Shown here: positions 44,513 through 53,465 of the stretch, one piece after another
Position numbering within the stretch: the stretch's first letter is position 1
How the letters are laid out: the number at the start of each line of letters is the position of its first letter
Assembly (NCBI GenBank): GCA_017938885.1
Contig: JAGBAS010000066.1
Location: forward strand, 1 to 56,957
DNA: 56,957 nt
DNA from: Clostridia bacterium
GTDB taxonomy: Bacteria > Bacillota > Clostridia > Oscillospirales > CAG-272
Direction of reading: 5' to 3'
Translations under genes and position numbers: made by a program
The notes under the pieces: model-generated
Seen by the model: the letters and a program-made list of their open reading frames with translations, nothing else
Database searches by the model: none
What the model was told of the DNA's origin: nothing

Positions 44513-45319
44513 TTACAGTGGAATGGTTGGATGGTATCCCTCTTTCTCGGGATGGTTATAGAACACCCGATCCAGGTACAGGCCATCGGCAGGTGCGGTG
44601 CGTCCGAGCCGGCCGCGATCCAAGGAGGCCAGACGGGCGGGAATGGAATCGGGATCAAGCTTGCCTTCCCCGACCTCGGCAAGGGTGCCCACCATGATGC
44701 GTACCATGTTATACAGGAATCCGTCGGCACGGACACGGAAGAGAAGGAAATCGCCCTCTCGGGTCAAAGATGCCGAAAACACGGTGCGGGTGGTATCCGC
44801 CACCTTGGAGCCCGAGGCCATACAAGCGGCGAAATCCCGTTTCCCTACGAAGGCGGCGGCGGCTTGTTGCATGGCGGCGAAGCCCGTCTCGCTGATGGGG
44901 CGGGGATAATGCCAGGCGCGGCCGGAATAGAAGGGATCGCGGTTCTGGGTATTCAGAATGCGGTACAGGTACTCCTTGGATGTCACCGAATAGCGCGCGT
45001 GGAAATCTTCGGGTGCCCAAAGAGCCGCGTAGGCGGCAACGGCCTCGGGTAGGTGAATATTCAGAGCGCGCGGAAGACGGTCGAGGGGGATCGTCGTATC
45101 CAGGCAATCCTCGCCGCGTGCGGTAACGGTGGCGCAGAACATATTGGCATGTACACCGCTGTCGGTGCGTGAACAGCCCGTAATATCGCAGGGATAGCCG
45201 AATAGGGCTTCAGTTCCCTCATTGAGGGCTTGCTGGACGGAGTAACCGTTCTTCTGAGCCTGGTAGCCGCAAAAGTGGCTTCCGTCATAGCGGAGATAGA
45301 GAAGTAGCTTACGGGGCAC
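44513..45319 (-). CDS. truA: tRNA pseudouridine(38-40) synthase
   Basis: TruA forms pseudouridine at positions 38-40 of tRNA anticodon arms. The 268-aa protein has the catalytic Asp53 in GCSRTDSGVHA, the DFHARY segment and the C-terminal FLYNMVRIMVGTL motif. The start is GTG at 45319 after GAAAGGAG. A TTGACA-17-TATACT promoter lies 45 bp upstream. It heads a two-gene unit with the DUF5711-like gene. Confidence 0.94.
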   Translation of the reverse strand: MPRKLLLYLRYDGSHFCGYQAQKNGYSVQQALNEGTEALFGYPCDITGCSRTDSGVHANMFCATVTARGEDCLDTTIPLDRLPRALNIHLPEAVAAYAALWAPEDFHARYSVTSKEYLYRILNTQNRDPFYSGRAWHYPRPISETGFAAMQQAAAAFVGKRDFAACMASGSKVADTTRTVFSASLTREGDFLLFRVRADGFLYNMVRIMVGTLAEVGEGKLDPDSIPARLASLDRGRLGRTAPADGLYLDRVFYNHPEKEGYHPTIPL

Positions 45320-45363
45320 GGAGGCTCTCCTTTCGGTCGTTCTTTCATGCGGAAAGTTCTATC

Positions 45364-45392
45364 AGTATACCATATTCCCCATGAAATGTCAA
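45364..45392 (-). promoter_or_regulatory. promoter of truA
   Basis: Minus-strand TTGACA, 17-bp spacer ending TGG, TATACT. Confidence 0.82.
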
Positions 45393-45411
45393 GAGCGGCC
45401 AAGGCCTTTTC

Positions 45412-46314
45412 TCAGTCACCCATAAAATCCGGGGTATAGGCCTTGGTGGCGGCATCCTTCCCTTGGCTGAAGCCCGTAAGCCCCAGGCGGTCGGCCTCCT
45501 CCAGCACCGAGGTATATTCAAACTCGGTCACACGGCGGCGAAGATTCTTGTGGGGGCAATCCATAGCGAAGTCAGGCGTGTACTGGCGCATGACCGACAC
45601 ACGGATCCCGCTCGGCGGAAGGAGGCCGGCGACGTGGCGAAGGACGGCTATGGAATCATTGCGGCAGCCCGGGAGAACCAGATGTCGGATCAAGACTCCC
45701 CTCTTTGCCAGGTGATCCTCTTCCCGGTACGCGCCCGTCTGGCGGTACATTTCCAGCAGAGCCTCGGTGGCTCTTTGGGGATAATCGGGAGCCGCAGAAT
45801 AGGCGGCGGCCAGATCGGCTGAGAGGTACTTGAAATCGGGAAGGTACACGTCCACCAAGCCCTCCAGTTGCCGCAGGGACTCGGTCGATTCATAGCCACC
45901 GCTGTTCCAGACCACGGGGATATGCAGACGGGGCTTGAGCTTCTCGAGCAGGCTCGCAAGGGGTGCGGTATAGTGAGTCGGCGTGACAAGGTTGATATTG
46001 TGTACTCCTTGCTCCTGTAGCCCGAGGATGGCATCGGTCAACTCGTCCTCGGATATCGTGCGCCCTCTTCCCTCTCGGCTGATCTCGCGGTTCTGGCAGA
46101 ATATACAGCGAAAATTACAGCCGGAAAAGAAAACAGTGCCCGAGCCCCGTTCTCCGCTGATAGGAGGCTCCTCCCACAAATGCGGGGCTATGCGGGCGAC
46201 GCGGTATGCGGCGGCTTCACCGCAAAAGCCCACCTGCCCGGCGGCGCGGTCGATCCCACAGCGGCGGGGGCAAAGAGTACAGGCAGTCATGGGAGTATTG
46301 TCCACAGGGTTCAT
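45412..46314 (-). CDS. radical SAM protein (COG1313/PflA-like)
   Basis: This 300-aa cytoplasmic iron-sulfur enzyme has the radical SAM cluster motif CxxxCxxC at C66, C70 and C73 (CNFRCIFC). An extra N-terminal cysteine set, CTLCPRRCG...GFCG (C12, C15, C19, C31), is typical of COG1313 proteins annotated as pyruvate-formate-lyase-activating-like. The true substrate of this group is generally unknown. GAGGAG precedes the ATG. It is divergent from cinA, with both promoters in the shared 200-bp gap. Confidence 0.85.
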   Translation of the reverse strand: MNPVDNTPMTACTLCPRRCGIDRAAGQVGFCGEAAAYRVARIAPHLWEEPPISGERGSGTVFFSGCNFRCIFCQNREISREGRGRTISEDELTDAILGLQEQGVHNINLVTPTHYTAPLASLLEKLKPRLHIPVVWNSGGYESTESLRQLEGLVDVYLPDFKYLSADLAAAYSAAPDYPQRATEALLEMYRQTGAYREEDHLAKRGVLIRHLVLPGCRNDSIAVLRHVAGLLPPSGIRVSVMRQYTPDFAMDCPHKNLRRRVTEFEYTSVLEEADRLGLTGFSQGKDAATKAYTPDFMGD

Positions 46315-46354
46315 GATGATCTCCTCGGCATCTTTCGTATTGCTCTATTGATTT

Positions 46355-46383
46355 ATTATACAACAAATCGGGACAGATTGCAA
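46355..46383 (-). promoter_or_regulatory. promoter of the radical SAM gene
   Basis: Minus-strand TTGCAA, 17-bp spacer, TATAAT. Confidence 0.72.
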
Positions 46384-46404
46384 GTTTTTTGTGATTATTT
46401 TTAG

Positions 46405-46433
46405 TTTACAAATTGCCCTTCCCGTGGTATAAT
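46405..46433 (+). promoter_or_regulatory. promoter of cinA
   Basis: TTTACA, 17-bp spacer ending TGG, TATAAT, 80 bp before the chosen ATG. Confidence 0.75.
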
Positions 46434-46513
46434 AGTATTTGGTTTATTGTATCCGCATACGGGTATAGTTCTCCTTCCGATGAAAGGATGCCCTCGGGCG
46501 CACGGTGATCTTC

Positions 46514-47806
46514 ATGGCCTCATTCGATACCCGTAATCGTACAGCTCCCATCCGCACGGCCGAAATACTCTGCGTGGGGACCGAGCTTTTGTTGGGTGAT
46601 ATCGTCAATACCAACGCCGCGTTTCTTTCCAAGGGGCTGGCTTCCCTGGGAATCGCGGTCTACCACCAGGCCGTGGTCGGAGACAGTTCCGAGCGGCTTC
46701 GCGTGGCTCTTGCGGATGCATTTGAAGGGCACGGGCGGCCTGCCGCCGATCTGGTGATCCTCAGCGGCGGCTTGGGACCGACCTACGACGACCTGACCAA
46801 GGAGACCGTTGCCGCCTATTTCGGGCGAGCTATGGAGCTCCACGAGGAATCCCTCGCCCGTATCCGTGATTTCTTTACCCGCACGGGTCGGGTCATGACC
46901 CCGAACAACGAAAAGCAAGCCATGATGCCCGAGGGCTGTGTGGTCTTTCCCAATGACTACGGTACCGCCCCCGCCTTGGCCATCGGCGACGGGACCCGCA
47001 CGGCGATCCTGCTTCCGGGACCTCCCGCCGAGCTGATCCCGCTCTTCAACGAGCAGGCGGTCCCCTTCCTGCGCCGCTTTACTGAAGGGATCCTCATCAG
47101 CCGCAATATCCATATCATGGGACTGGGCGAATCTACCGTGGAAGCCATGCTGCACGATCTCATGGTTTCCTCCGAGAATCCCACGGTCGCGCCCTACTGC
47201 AAATCCGGCGAGGTGCGCCTGCGCATCACCGCCCGCGCCGCTGACGAGAGCTCTGCGCGGGAGCTGTGCGACGGGCTCGTCTCACAGATCCTTCAGGATC
47301 CCCGCCTCGCTCCCTATATCTACGGGGTGGATTGCGACAACATTGAGACGGCTCTGGTACGGCTCTTGACCGATCGGGGAATGACGCTGGCTACTGCCGA
47401 ATCCTGCACGGGCGGAATGCTGGGACAGCGGCTCACCGCGATCCCCGGCGCATCGGCCGTCTATACGGGAGGTTTCATTACCTATACGAACGAACAAAAG
47501 ATCGTGCTTCTGGGCGTTGATCCCTCTACCATCTCAGCGCATACCGAGGTATCCGCCGAAGCCGCCGCCGAAATGGCGCAGGGAGCTCGCACCCGGCTGG
47601 GAACGGACATCGGCCTCTCTACCACGGGCTATGCCGGCCCCGGGGGCGGCACAGACGTAAATCCCGTCGGTACGGTCTATATCGGGATCGCCACAAAAGA
47701 CAATGTCGTCACCCACCGCCTGTACTTCCCCAACAAATCCCGCGATTACGTCCGCGAAGCCGCCGCTTCCCGCGTTCTGAGGGAGGCTGTCCACGCCGTG
47801 CTGTGA
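46514..47806 (+). CDS. cinA: CinA-family protein (competence/damage-inducible; NMN amidohydrolase domain)
   Basis: This 430-aa two-domain protein has an N-terminal MoCF/COG1058 domain beginning AEILCVGTELLLGDIVNTN and containing SGGLGPTYDD. The C-terminal PncC-type domain (about 270-430) has AESCTGGMLG and ATTGYAGPGGGT-like segments. The family takes part in pyridine-nucleotide recycling (NMN deamidation, ADP-ribose pyrophosphatase) and in some species in competence. The start is uncertain: ATG 46514 or GTG 46505, neither with a good ribosome binding site. The next gene, pfkA, has a separate leader. Confidence 0.9.
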   Translation: MASFDTRNRTAPIRTAEILCVGTELLLGDIVNTNAAFLSKGLASLGIAVYHQAVVGDSSERLRVALADAFEGHGRPAADLVILSGGLGPTYDDLTKETVAAYFGRAMELHEESLARIRDFFTRTGRVMTPNNEKQAMMPEGCVVFPNDYGTAPALAIGDGTRTAILLPGPPAELIPLFNEQAVPFLRRFTEGILISRNIHIMGLGESTVEAMLHDLMVSSENPTVAPYCKSGEVRLRITARAADESSARELCDGLVSQILQDPRLAPYIYGVDCDNIETALVRLLTDRGMTLATAESCTGGMLGQRLTAIPGASAVYTGGFITYTNEQKIVLLGVDPSTISAHTEVSAEAAAEMAQGARTRLGTDIGLSTTGYAGPGGGTDVNPVGTVYIGIATKDNVVTHRLYFPNKSRDYVREAAASRVLREAVHAVL

Positions 47807-47872
47807 TCCACGTTCTGCGTCTTTCGTTTTTTCACCAAACTAAAATTTTAAAAATACTATAACAAAAAGAAC

Positions 47873-47897
47873 GCTATCCCGTTCGGAAACGGATAGC
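47873..47897 (+). promoter_or_regulatory. leader hairpin before pfkA
   Basis: GCTATCC and GGATAGC pair with inner GTT/AAC, ending directly at the AGGAGG ribosome binding site (47898-47903). It could affect translation or mRNA stability; no terminator run follows. Confidence 0.45.
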
Positions 47898-47909
47898 AGG
47901 AGGTTTTTC

Positions 47910-49025
47910 ATGGCAAATTTCAGAAGAATCGGTATCCTTTCCTCGGGCGGCGATGCCCCCGGTATGAACGCGGCCATCCGCGCTGCTACCCGCCGCGCTC
48001 TCAGCCAAGGTCTGGAGGTCGTAGGTATTCTGGGCGGTTATTCCGGCCTTCTCAGCGCGGCTGACGAGCCGGATCCCGAGATCGTTCGCCAAAAGTATCT
48101 GCGTCCCTTCAACTCCGCCAGTGTATCCAACATCGTGACCCGAGGCGGCACCATCCTCTATTCCAGCCGCTGTCCCGAGTTCGCCACGCCCGCCGGAATG
48201 GACAAGGCTCTCCGCGCCTGCGAGAAATACCAGATCGACGCGGTCATCGCCATCGGCGGTGACGGTACCTTCCGCGGTGCCACCGATCTGACCAACCACG
48301 GCATTCCCTCCATCGGCATCCCCGCCACCATTGATAACGATATCTCTGCCACCGAGCAGACCATCGGCTTCGATACTGCGCTGAATACCGCGCTGGGGCT
48401 CTTCGATGCTCTCCGCGATACCGCAGAGTCCCACGCCCGTTGCATCGTCACCGAGGTCATGGGCAACAAGTGCGGCTTCCTGTCCCTGTACCTGGCCCTG
48501 GCTACGGGTGCTATTTCGGTAGCCATTCCCGAGGTGTCCTTCGACCGCGAGTACGCCATCAAGAAGATCCGCGAGGCCAGAGAGGTCAACGGCAAGCGGG
48601 GCATCATCGCCATTTGCAGCGAGGGTATGCCCAAGGTAGGCGGCAAGAATTACGGCGAGGATTTCAAGGATGAGATCATCCGGGAGACCGGCATCGACAC
48701 CCGCTTCACCAATCTGGGTCACACCATCCGTGGCGGTAACCCCACCCTGCGCGACCGTCTGACCGCTACCCAGATGGGTGTGGAAGCCGTCAACCATCTG
48801 CTGGAGAACAAAAGCAATCTGGTCATGTGCGTCCACGAGAACCGCATTACCTCCTGCGACATCAATTATGCGCTGACTTTGGATCATATGTACAAGGACA
48901 ACATCCAGGACGGTGAGTTGGATCGCTTTACGGGCTTTGAGATCGCTCAGATGAAGGCTCATTGTTTCGCCAGACGTGCCAAGGTCGAACGTCTGTATCA
49001 CATGGCTTACGACATTTGTATGTAA
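47910..49025 (+). CDS. pfkA: ATP-dependent 6-phosphofructokinase
   Basis: PfkA phosphorylates fructose-6-phosphate, the committed step of glycolysis. The 371-aa protein has SSGGDAPGMNAAIR at the N-terminus. GGDGTFRG at 116-123 has Gly after the Asp, indicating ATP rather than pyrophosphate use. PATIDNDI carries the catalytic base D142. It is about 50 residues longer than E. coli PfkA, with an insertion near residues 48-65 and a longer C-terminus. AGGAGG precedes the ATG by 6 nt. A terminator follows. Confidence 0.94.
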   Translation: MANFRRIGILSSGGDAPGMNAAIRAATRRALSQGLEVVGILGGYSGLLSAADEPDPEIVRQKYLRPFNSASVSNIVTRGGTILYSSRCPEFATPAGMDKALRACEKYQIDAVIAIGGDGTFRGATDLTNHGIPSIGIPATIDNDISATEQTIGFDTALNTALGLFDALRDTAESHARCIVTEVMGNKCGFLSLYLALATGAISVAIPEVSFDREYAIKKIREAREVNGKRGIIAICSEGMPKVGGKNYGEDFKDEIIRETGIDTRFTNLGHTIRGGNPTLRDRLTATQMGVEAVNHLLENKSNLVMCVHENRITSCDINYALTLDHMYKDNIQDGELDRFTGFEIAQMKAHCFARRAKVERLYHMAYDICM

Positions 49026-49042
49026 AAACGAAAAAAATTTAC

Positions 49043-49080
49043 AACTCCCGAGGCTTTTTTCCCTGCGGGAGTTCTTTTCT
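49043..49080 (+). terminator. terminator of pfkA
   Basis: AACTCCCG (49043-49050) and CGGGAGTT (49066-49073) followed by CTTTTC. Confidence 0.75.
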
Positions 49081-49084
49081 GCTC

Positions 49085-49113
49085 TTGCTTTTTTTTGAAA
49101 TATATGGTATAAT
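49085..49113 (+). promoter_or_regulatory. promoter of the first solute-binding gene of the pair
   Basis: TTGCTT, 17-bp spacer ending TGG, TATAAT, 54 bp before the ATG. Confidence 0.7.
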
Positions 49114-49167
49114 TAAAGGGCATGGCCATATTCAAATGGCATAAATACTTTATGAGGAGGTTTTTTC

Positions 49168-50664
49168 ATGACGAAAAAATTACTTTGCGTGTTCCTGGCT
49201 GCCTTTATGCTGGTCGGCACGCTCGCTTCCTGCGGCACAGGCGATCAGGGTACTGAGACCACCACCGCCGGAAACAACGGCGACAGCAACGTCGAGAGCG
49301 ATACCCGCGAGACTCTGGATATTCCCGACACCCGTTTCGACGGGGAAGAAATCTGTTTTTTGACACGAGATGAATCTGAGTGGTCCACCCTGGAGATCTT
49401 CGCTGAGAATCAGACCTCTGAATCCGACAATATCAGCAACGCTGTGTTTGAGCGGAATGACCGTATCCTCCAGGCCTACGGTGTCACCATTACGGAGCTT
49501 AAGAAAGTCACCACCGAACATCACGGTGCTCTGACCAACGAGGTCTCTGCTCCTACGGGTGACTTCCAGGCTGTTGTCACCAACACATCGAACTCCGCTT
49601 CCTTTGCCACCAACGGTTTCCTCTGGAATCTGAATTCCGACGAGGTAGAATTCATGGATTTCACCAAGCCCTGGTGGGATATCAACATGGCTGAGGGTAT
49701 GTCCATCGATGACCGTCTGTACTTCGCGACCGGCGATCTGCTGACCTCCGACAACGACGCTACCTTCGTCATTCTCTTCAACAAGAAGATCGTGGTGGAC
49801 TGCCAGATCCCCGACCTCTATTCTCTGGTCTCCAACAATCAGTGGACCATGGATAAGTTCTACGAGTTCGAGCAGCTCGCCGTCCAGGATAAGAACGGCG
49901 ACGGTAAGCTCACCTACGATTCCGACGTGTGCGGCTTTGCCTACACCGGAGACGTTCCCTACTGTATGCTCTTCGGCGGCGGTATCACCATGTGTACCAA
50001 GGATTCGGATGACATCCCCGTGTACGAGCTGAACGTGGAGCTGGCCCAGAACATCGCCGACAAGGGCAAGCTCATCTTCTCCAAGGATCACACCGTCGAT
50101 CTTAACGCCGCCGTCAATGCAGGCGGTATCACCATGTACGAGGTTGGCCAGAAGGCCTTCGGTGAGAACCACGCCCTGTTCATGGGTGAGGTCATGCAGT
50201 GCGTTACCCGTCTGCGCGGCTTTGAGGCTGATTTCGGTATCCTTCCCTACCCCATGTACAACGAGCAGCAGGGCTCCTACTATTCCATGATGCACCTGAC
50301 TGCCTCCTGCGTATCCATCCCCAAGAGCATCAGCGGTGACGACCTGGCCATGGTCAACTCCATGATCGAGGCGATGGCTTACCACTCCATGGATACACTG
50401 ACCGAGCAGTACTACGAGATCAACCTGAAGACCAAGGGTGCCAAAGATGAGCAGTCCGGCCCCATGATCGACATGATCCTCTCCAGCCGTGTTTGCGACC
50501 TGTCCTACTACTATCAGTGGGGTTCCAACGCTTTCGGTTCTCTGGCTTCTTGCCTGTTGCCCGGCAGTAATAAGGGTATTGCCTCCCAGACCAAGCGTTT
50601 CCAGTCCTCCATTGAGAGAAGCATCGCTCAGCTCCAGAGGGCTATGGACAAGTTCGATCAGTAA
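49168..50664 (+). CDS. solute-binding-protein-like lipoprotein (paralogue B)
   Basis: This 498-aa secreted lipoprotein has the lipobox LAS-C at about residue 22, then a Thr/Asp-rich linker and a periplasmic-binding-protein type II-like domain. The motif DKNGDGKLTYDSDVCG (about 246-261) resembles an EF-hand/dockerin calcium loop. AGGAGG precedes the ATG. It is nearly collinear with the next gene: TRETLDIPDTR, QTSESDNISNAVFERNDRI, TKPWWDxNMAEGMSID and the TEQYYEINLKTKGA segment are shared. No permease genes accompany it. Confidence 0.82.
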   Translation: MTKKLLCVFLAAFMLVGTLASCGTGDQGTETTTAGNNGDSNVESDTRETLDIPDTRFDGEEICFLTRDESEWSTLEIFAENQTSESDNISNAVFERNDRILQAYGVTITELKKVTTEHHGALTNEVSAPTGDFQAVVTNTSNSASFATNGFLWNLNSDEVEFMDFTKPWWDINMAEGMSIDDRLYFATGDLLTSDNDATFVILFNKKIVVDCQIPDLYSLVSNNQWTMDKFYEFEQLAVQDKNGDGKLTYDSDVCGFAYTGDVPYCMLFGGGITMCTKDSDDIPVYELNVELAQNIADKGKLIFSKDHTVDLNAAVNAGGITMYEVGQKAFGENHALFMGEVMQCVTRLRGFEADFGILPYPMYNEQQGSYYSMMHLTASCVSIPKSISGDDLAMVNSMIEAMAYHSMDTLTEQYYEINLKTKGAKDEQSGPMIDMILSSRVCDLSYYYQWGSNAFGSLASCLLPGSNKGIASQTKRFQSSIERSIAQLQRAMDKFDQ

Positions 50665-50677
50665 TCCCCCTACATTT

Positions 50678-50703
50678 CCCCGTCTCCCTAAGGCGGGGTT
50701 TTT
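50678..50703 (+). terminator. short terminator between the two solute-binding genes
   Basis: CCCCG and CGGGG with a run of T after. The stem is short, so read-through into the paralogue is possible. Confidence 0.6.
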
Positions 50704-50766
50704 GGATGGTTTGAAGCTCTTCGAAGCACATCCTTATATAAAATATTCTATGTGGAGGTCGATTTC

Positions 50767-52263
50767 ATGAAAAAATTCCTTTGTATGCTTTTGGCCGCTC
50801 TGATGTTGATCGGTACGATGACCGCCTGCGGAACGGGCGAGTCCGGCATCGAATCCACCGGTCCCGATTCAGGCGCGGCAACCGATCCCGAGGCCGACAC
50901 CCGCGAAACCCTGGATATTCCCGACACCCGTTACGACGATACCGAGCTGTGCTTCCTCACCCGCGACGGCGAGGATCAGTTTTCCTGGGCCACCATCGAG
51001 GTCTTTGCCGAGAACCAAACCTCGGAATCCGACAACATCAGCAATGCGGTATTTGAGCGCAACGACCGCATTTTCCAGGATTACGGCGTGACCATCACTG
51101 AGATCCGCAAGATCGCCAATGAACATCACACCACTGTCAGCAATGAGGTTGCGGCACCTACGGGAGATTTTCTGGCCATCACCACCGATGTCGGCAACGC
51201 CACTACCTTCTCCTCCAACGGGTTTCTGTGGGATCTGAATTCCTTTGAGATAGAGTACATGGACTTTACCAAGCCCTGGTGGGACGTCAATATGGCTGAG
51301 GGTATGTCCATCGACAATCGTCTCTTCTTTGCTACAGGTGACATCATGACCCTGGATAACGACGCGACCTTCATCGTCGTTTTCAACAAGCAGATCGTGG
51401 TGGACTGCGGCCTACCCGATATGTATACCCTGGTAGAAAACGGTGAGTGGACGCTCGACAAATTCTATGAGTTTGAGCAGGTGGCCGTGCAGGACAAGAA
51501 CGGCGACGGTAAGCTCTCCTTTGACACCGACGTCTGTGGCTACGCCTACACCCAGGACGTTCCTTACTGCGTGCTCTTTGGCGGCGGTATCACCCTCTGC
51601 AAGAAGGATGCAGATGATTATCCCATCTACAACTTTGACGTAGATCGCGCCCAGAGCATCGCCGACATCGGAAAGCTCATCTTCGCCAATGATCTCGCCA
51701 TCAACATGAGCGCAATTGCTCTGAGCACAGGCCCCGACATGGTGACCCTAAACCAGACCACCTTTGGCGAGAATCACGCCCTGTACATGAGTGAGGTCAT
51801 GCAATGTGTGACCCGACTGCGCGGCTTTACAGCGGATTTCGGCATCCTGCCCTTCCCCAAGTATAATGCCAGCCAGCCGGATTATTGCAGCATGATGCAC
51901 CCCACCGCCTCCTGCGTTGCCATTCCCCGCAGCGTGAACGGTAACGATCTGGTCATGGTCAACTCCATGATGGAGGCCATGGCTTACCACTCCGTGGATA
52001 CCCTGACCGAGCAGTACTACGAGATCAACCTGAAGACCAAGGGAGCACGCGATGAGCAGTCCGGCCCCATGATCGACAAGATTCTCTCCTCTCGCGTGTG
52101 CGATCTGGCCTACTACTATGGCTGGGGCGGTGCGTTTGGCTCTTTGGCAGGTTGCCTGCTTCCCAACAGCAATACGGCGGTCTCCTCCCAGAGCAGAAGC
52201 TTCAAGAATAGCATCGGGCGAAGCATCGAGAAGCTTATGAAGTCTCTCAACGAGCTTGACTGA
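50767..52263 (+). CDS. solute-binding-protein-like lipoprotein (paralogue C)
   Basis: This 498-aa protein is a tandem duplicate of paralogue B: same lipoprotein signal (TAC-GTGES), same linker, same DKNGDGKLSFDTDVCG loop and same C-terminal region. GGAGG at 50754-50758 supports the ATG at 50767 over 50752. Sequence identity is high at the ends and lower in the middle, suggesting divergence of ligand specificity. It may be cotranscribed with B through a short terminator. Confidence 0.82.
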   Translation: MKKFLCMLLAALMLIGTMTACGTGESGIESTGPDSGAATDPEADTRETLDIPDTRYDDTELCFLTRDGEDQFSWATIEVFAENQTSESDNISNAVFERNDRIFQDYGVTITEIRKIANEHHTTVSNEVAAPTGDFLAITTDVGNATTFSSNGFLWDLNSFEIEYMDFTKPWWDVNMAEGMSIDNRLFFATGDIMTLDNDATFIVVFNKQIVVDCGLPDMYTLVENGEWTLDKFYEFEQVAVQDKNGDGKLSFDTDVCGYAYTQDVPYCVLFGGGITLCKKDADDYPIYNFDVDRAQSIADIGKLIFANDLAINMSAIALSTGPDMVTLNQTTFGENHALYMSEVMQCVTRLRGFTADFGILPFPKYNASQPDYCSMMHPTASCVAIPRSVNGNDLVMVNSMMEAMAYHSVDTLTEQYYEINLKTKGARDEQSGPMIDKILSSRVCDLAYYYGWGGAFGSLAGCLLPNSNTAVSSQSRSFKNSIGRSIEKLMKSLNELD

Positions 52264-52276
52264 CCATACGATCCCA

Positions 52277-52311
52277 CCTCTCCCCCTCTCCGCCGAGGAG
52301 GGGGGGAGTTC
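52277..52311 (+). terminator. terminator after paralogue C
   Basis: CTCTCCCCCTCTCC and GGAGGGGGGGAG pair around GCCGA, then TTCTCTTTG. Confidence 0.7.
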
Positions 52312-52410
52312 TCTTTGAAAAACGGAATGCATTCTCTGTTGTCTTCGGTGATGAACGGAAATAACCGTGCAAAAATTCCGATTTTTCTTCAAAATTCTTT
52401 CAAAAACCTC

Positions 52411-52439
52411 TTGACAAACCGAATCGGATATGGTATAAT
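52411..52439 (+). promoter_or_regulatory. perfect promoter of tRNA-Glu
   Basis: TTGACA, 17-bp spacer ending TGG, TATAAT, 18 bp before the tRNA. Confidence 0.88.
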
Positions 52440-52457
52440 AATCAAGTCGCAAGGCAA

Positions 52458-52532
52458 GGCCCGTTGGTCAAGCGGTCAAGACGCTAGCCTCTCACGCTGG
52501 AAACATGGGTTCGATTCCCGTACGGGTCACCA
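52458..52532 (+). tRNA. tRNA-Glu (anticodon CUC), CCA encoded
   Basis: The 75-nt cloverleaf has acceptor stem GGCCCGT/ACGGGTC, the D-arm TTGGTCAAGCGGTCAAGAC, and anticodon stem CTAGC/GCTGG with loop CTCTCAC (anticodon CTC, reading GAG). The T-arm has the GGTTCGATTCC signature. The 3' CCA is in the DNA. Its own promoter and terminator flank it. Confidence 0.95.
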
Positions 52533-52537
52533 CTCAC

Positions 52538-52573
52538 AACCTAAATCGAATGATTCGGTTTAGGTTGTTTTTC
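52538..52573 (+). terminator. terminator of tRNA-Glu
   Basis: AACCTAAATCGAA (52538-52550) and TTCGGTTTAGGTT (52554-52566) followed by GTTTTTC. Confidence 0.88.
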
Positions 52574-52739
52574 TTTTTGTCTCAATGCGTTTTCAGATGG
52601 TGATCGTAAGCCGTATATTCTTCCGTCTCAGCTCATAGGAGTTCTGAATATGCGCCGGTATGGTCGTTTCCCTGTCACAACCAGAAAGGCCCTGACTTGC
52701 GTCAGGACCCGTCTGTAAGGGGCTATTGAAGTAGATGTG

Positions 52740-52961
52740 TTATTTATAGTAGTATGTACGCTCGCCCTGCTTGGTCTTACCACATTCGCCACTCATATTC
52801 TCGCCGCAGTAGCCGCACTTCATTTTTTGACGGAGTAGGTAGACCTCTGCGTTACTGTGCTTTCCTATTTTGTTGCATGACACCTTGGCTCGGACTTTGG
52901 CGAAGATCTCCGGATCCACAATGGGCGGATAGATCTTATCCACCACCTCGTCACCGTGCAT
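52740..52961 (-). pseudogene. C-terminal remnant of a large serine recombinase
   Basis: About 73 codons encode the region just before and within the zinc-ribbon domain of Tn-type serine recombinases. KIYPPIVDPEIFAKVRAKV is followed by KMKCGYCGENM, with a CxxC zinc pair. The catalytic resolvase and recombinase domains are missing, and the end is truncated before the second cysteine pair. The frame can be extended about 40 bp upstream, to a stop near 53003. It marks decay of an integrative element next to tRNA-Glu. Confidence 0.75.
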
Positions 52962-53391
52962 ATAAGTCCCCGAGTAGCATACCGAAATGTGATTGTCAAC
53001 TTACGGAACTGGCCGATTTTAATGATCTACTGGACAGATTTCACACGAAGACTGACGGGCATGATACGCGGGCTGACGATCTCACCCGGCGGTGCTCCAA
53101 CAAACGTCCAAAAATGAAATCTATCCAAAAAGCCGCCGAGCGTGATCGCGGATGTACGCCCAAGCGGCTCAGCGGGCGACTCCGCGACCGCTCGGCTTTG
53201 GATTTTTCTTTTTCGTTTGTTTGCGGTGCGGGCGTGTGCTTGTCTCGGCGAGCGCAGCGAGCCGACTTGTATAAGACAAGCACACGTCACGGTGCCAAAG
53301 GGCCAGATAGGATACCTCGATTGTTTGATATAACTTGCAAATTGTTCAAATAATTCAACCGTCAGTTAAAATCATGTTGCCTATGCTTCGC
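52962..53391. other. element-derived noncoding stretch
   Basis: No supportable gene. Overlapping arginine/serine-rich open frames at about 53027-53353 on both strands lack ribosome binding sites and resemble low-information frames often seen at ends of Clostridial mobile elements. Base composition changes abruptly near 53330, from GC-rich to AT-rich. Confidence 0.45.
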
Positions 53392-53419
53392 TTGCATTTC
53401 TTGGATTATGTGCTATAAT
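53392..53419 (+). promoter_or_regulatory. promoter of the XRE regulator gene
   Basis: TTGCAT, 16-bp spacer, TATAAT, 47 bp before the ATG. Confidence 0.65.
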
Positions 53420-53465
53420 AGAATCAGAAACGGGCCTGTTTACTTAACAAACAAGGAGAATCATT

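Noticed and set aside
46520-47155. Minus-strand frame inside cinA
   Set aside because: Antisense shadow; the plus strand has both CinA domains intact.
53027-53353. Overlapping Arg/Ser-rich small ORFs on both strands
   Set aside because: No ribosome binding sites and mutually overlapping frames; best read as noncoding element-derived DNA.
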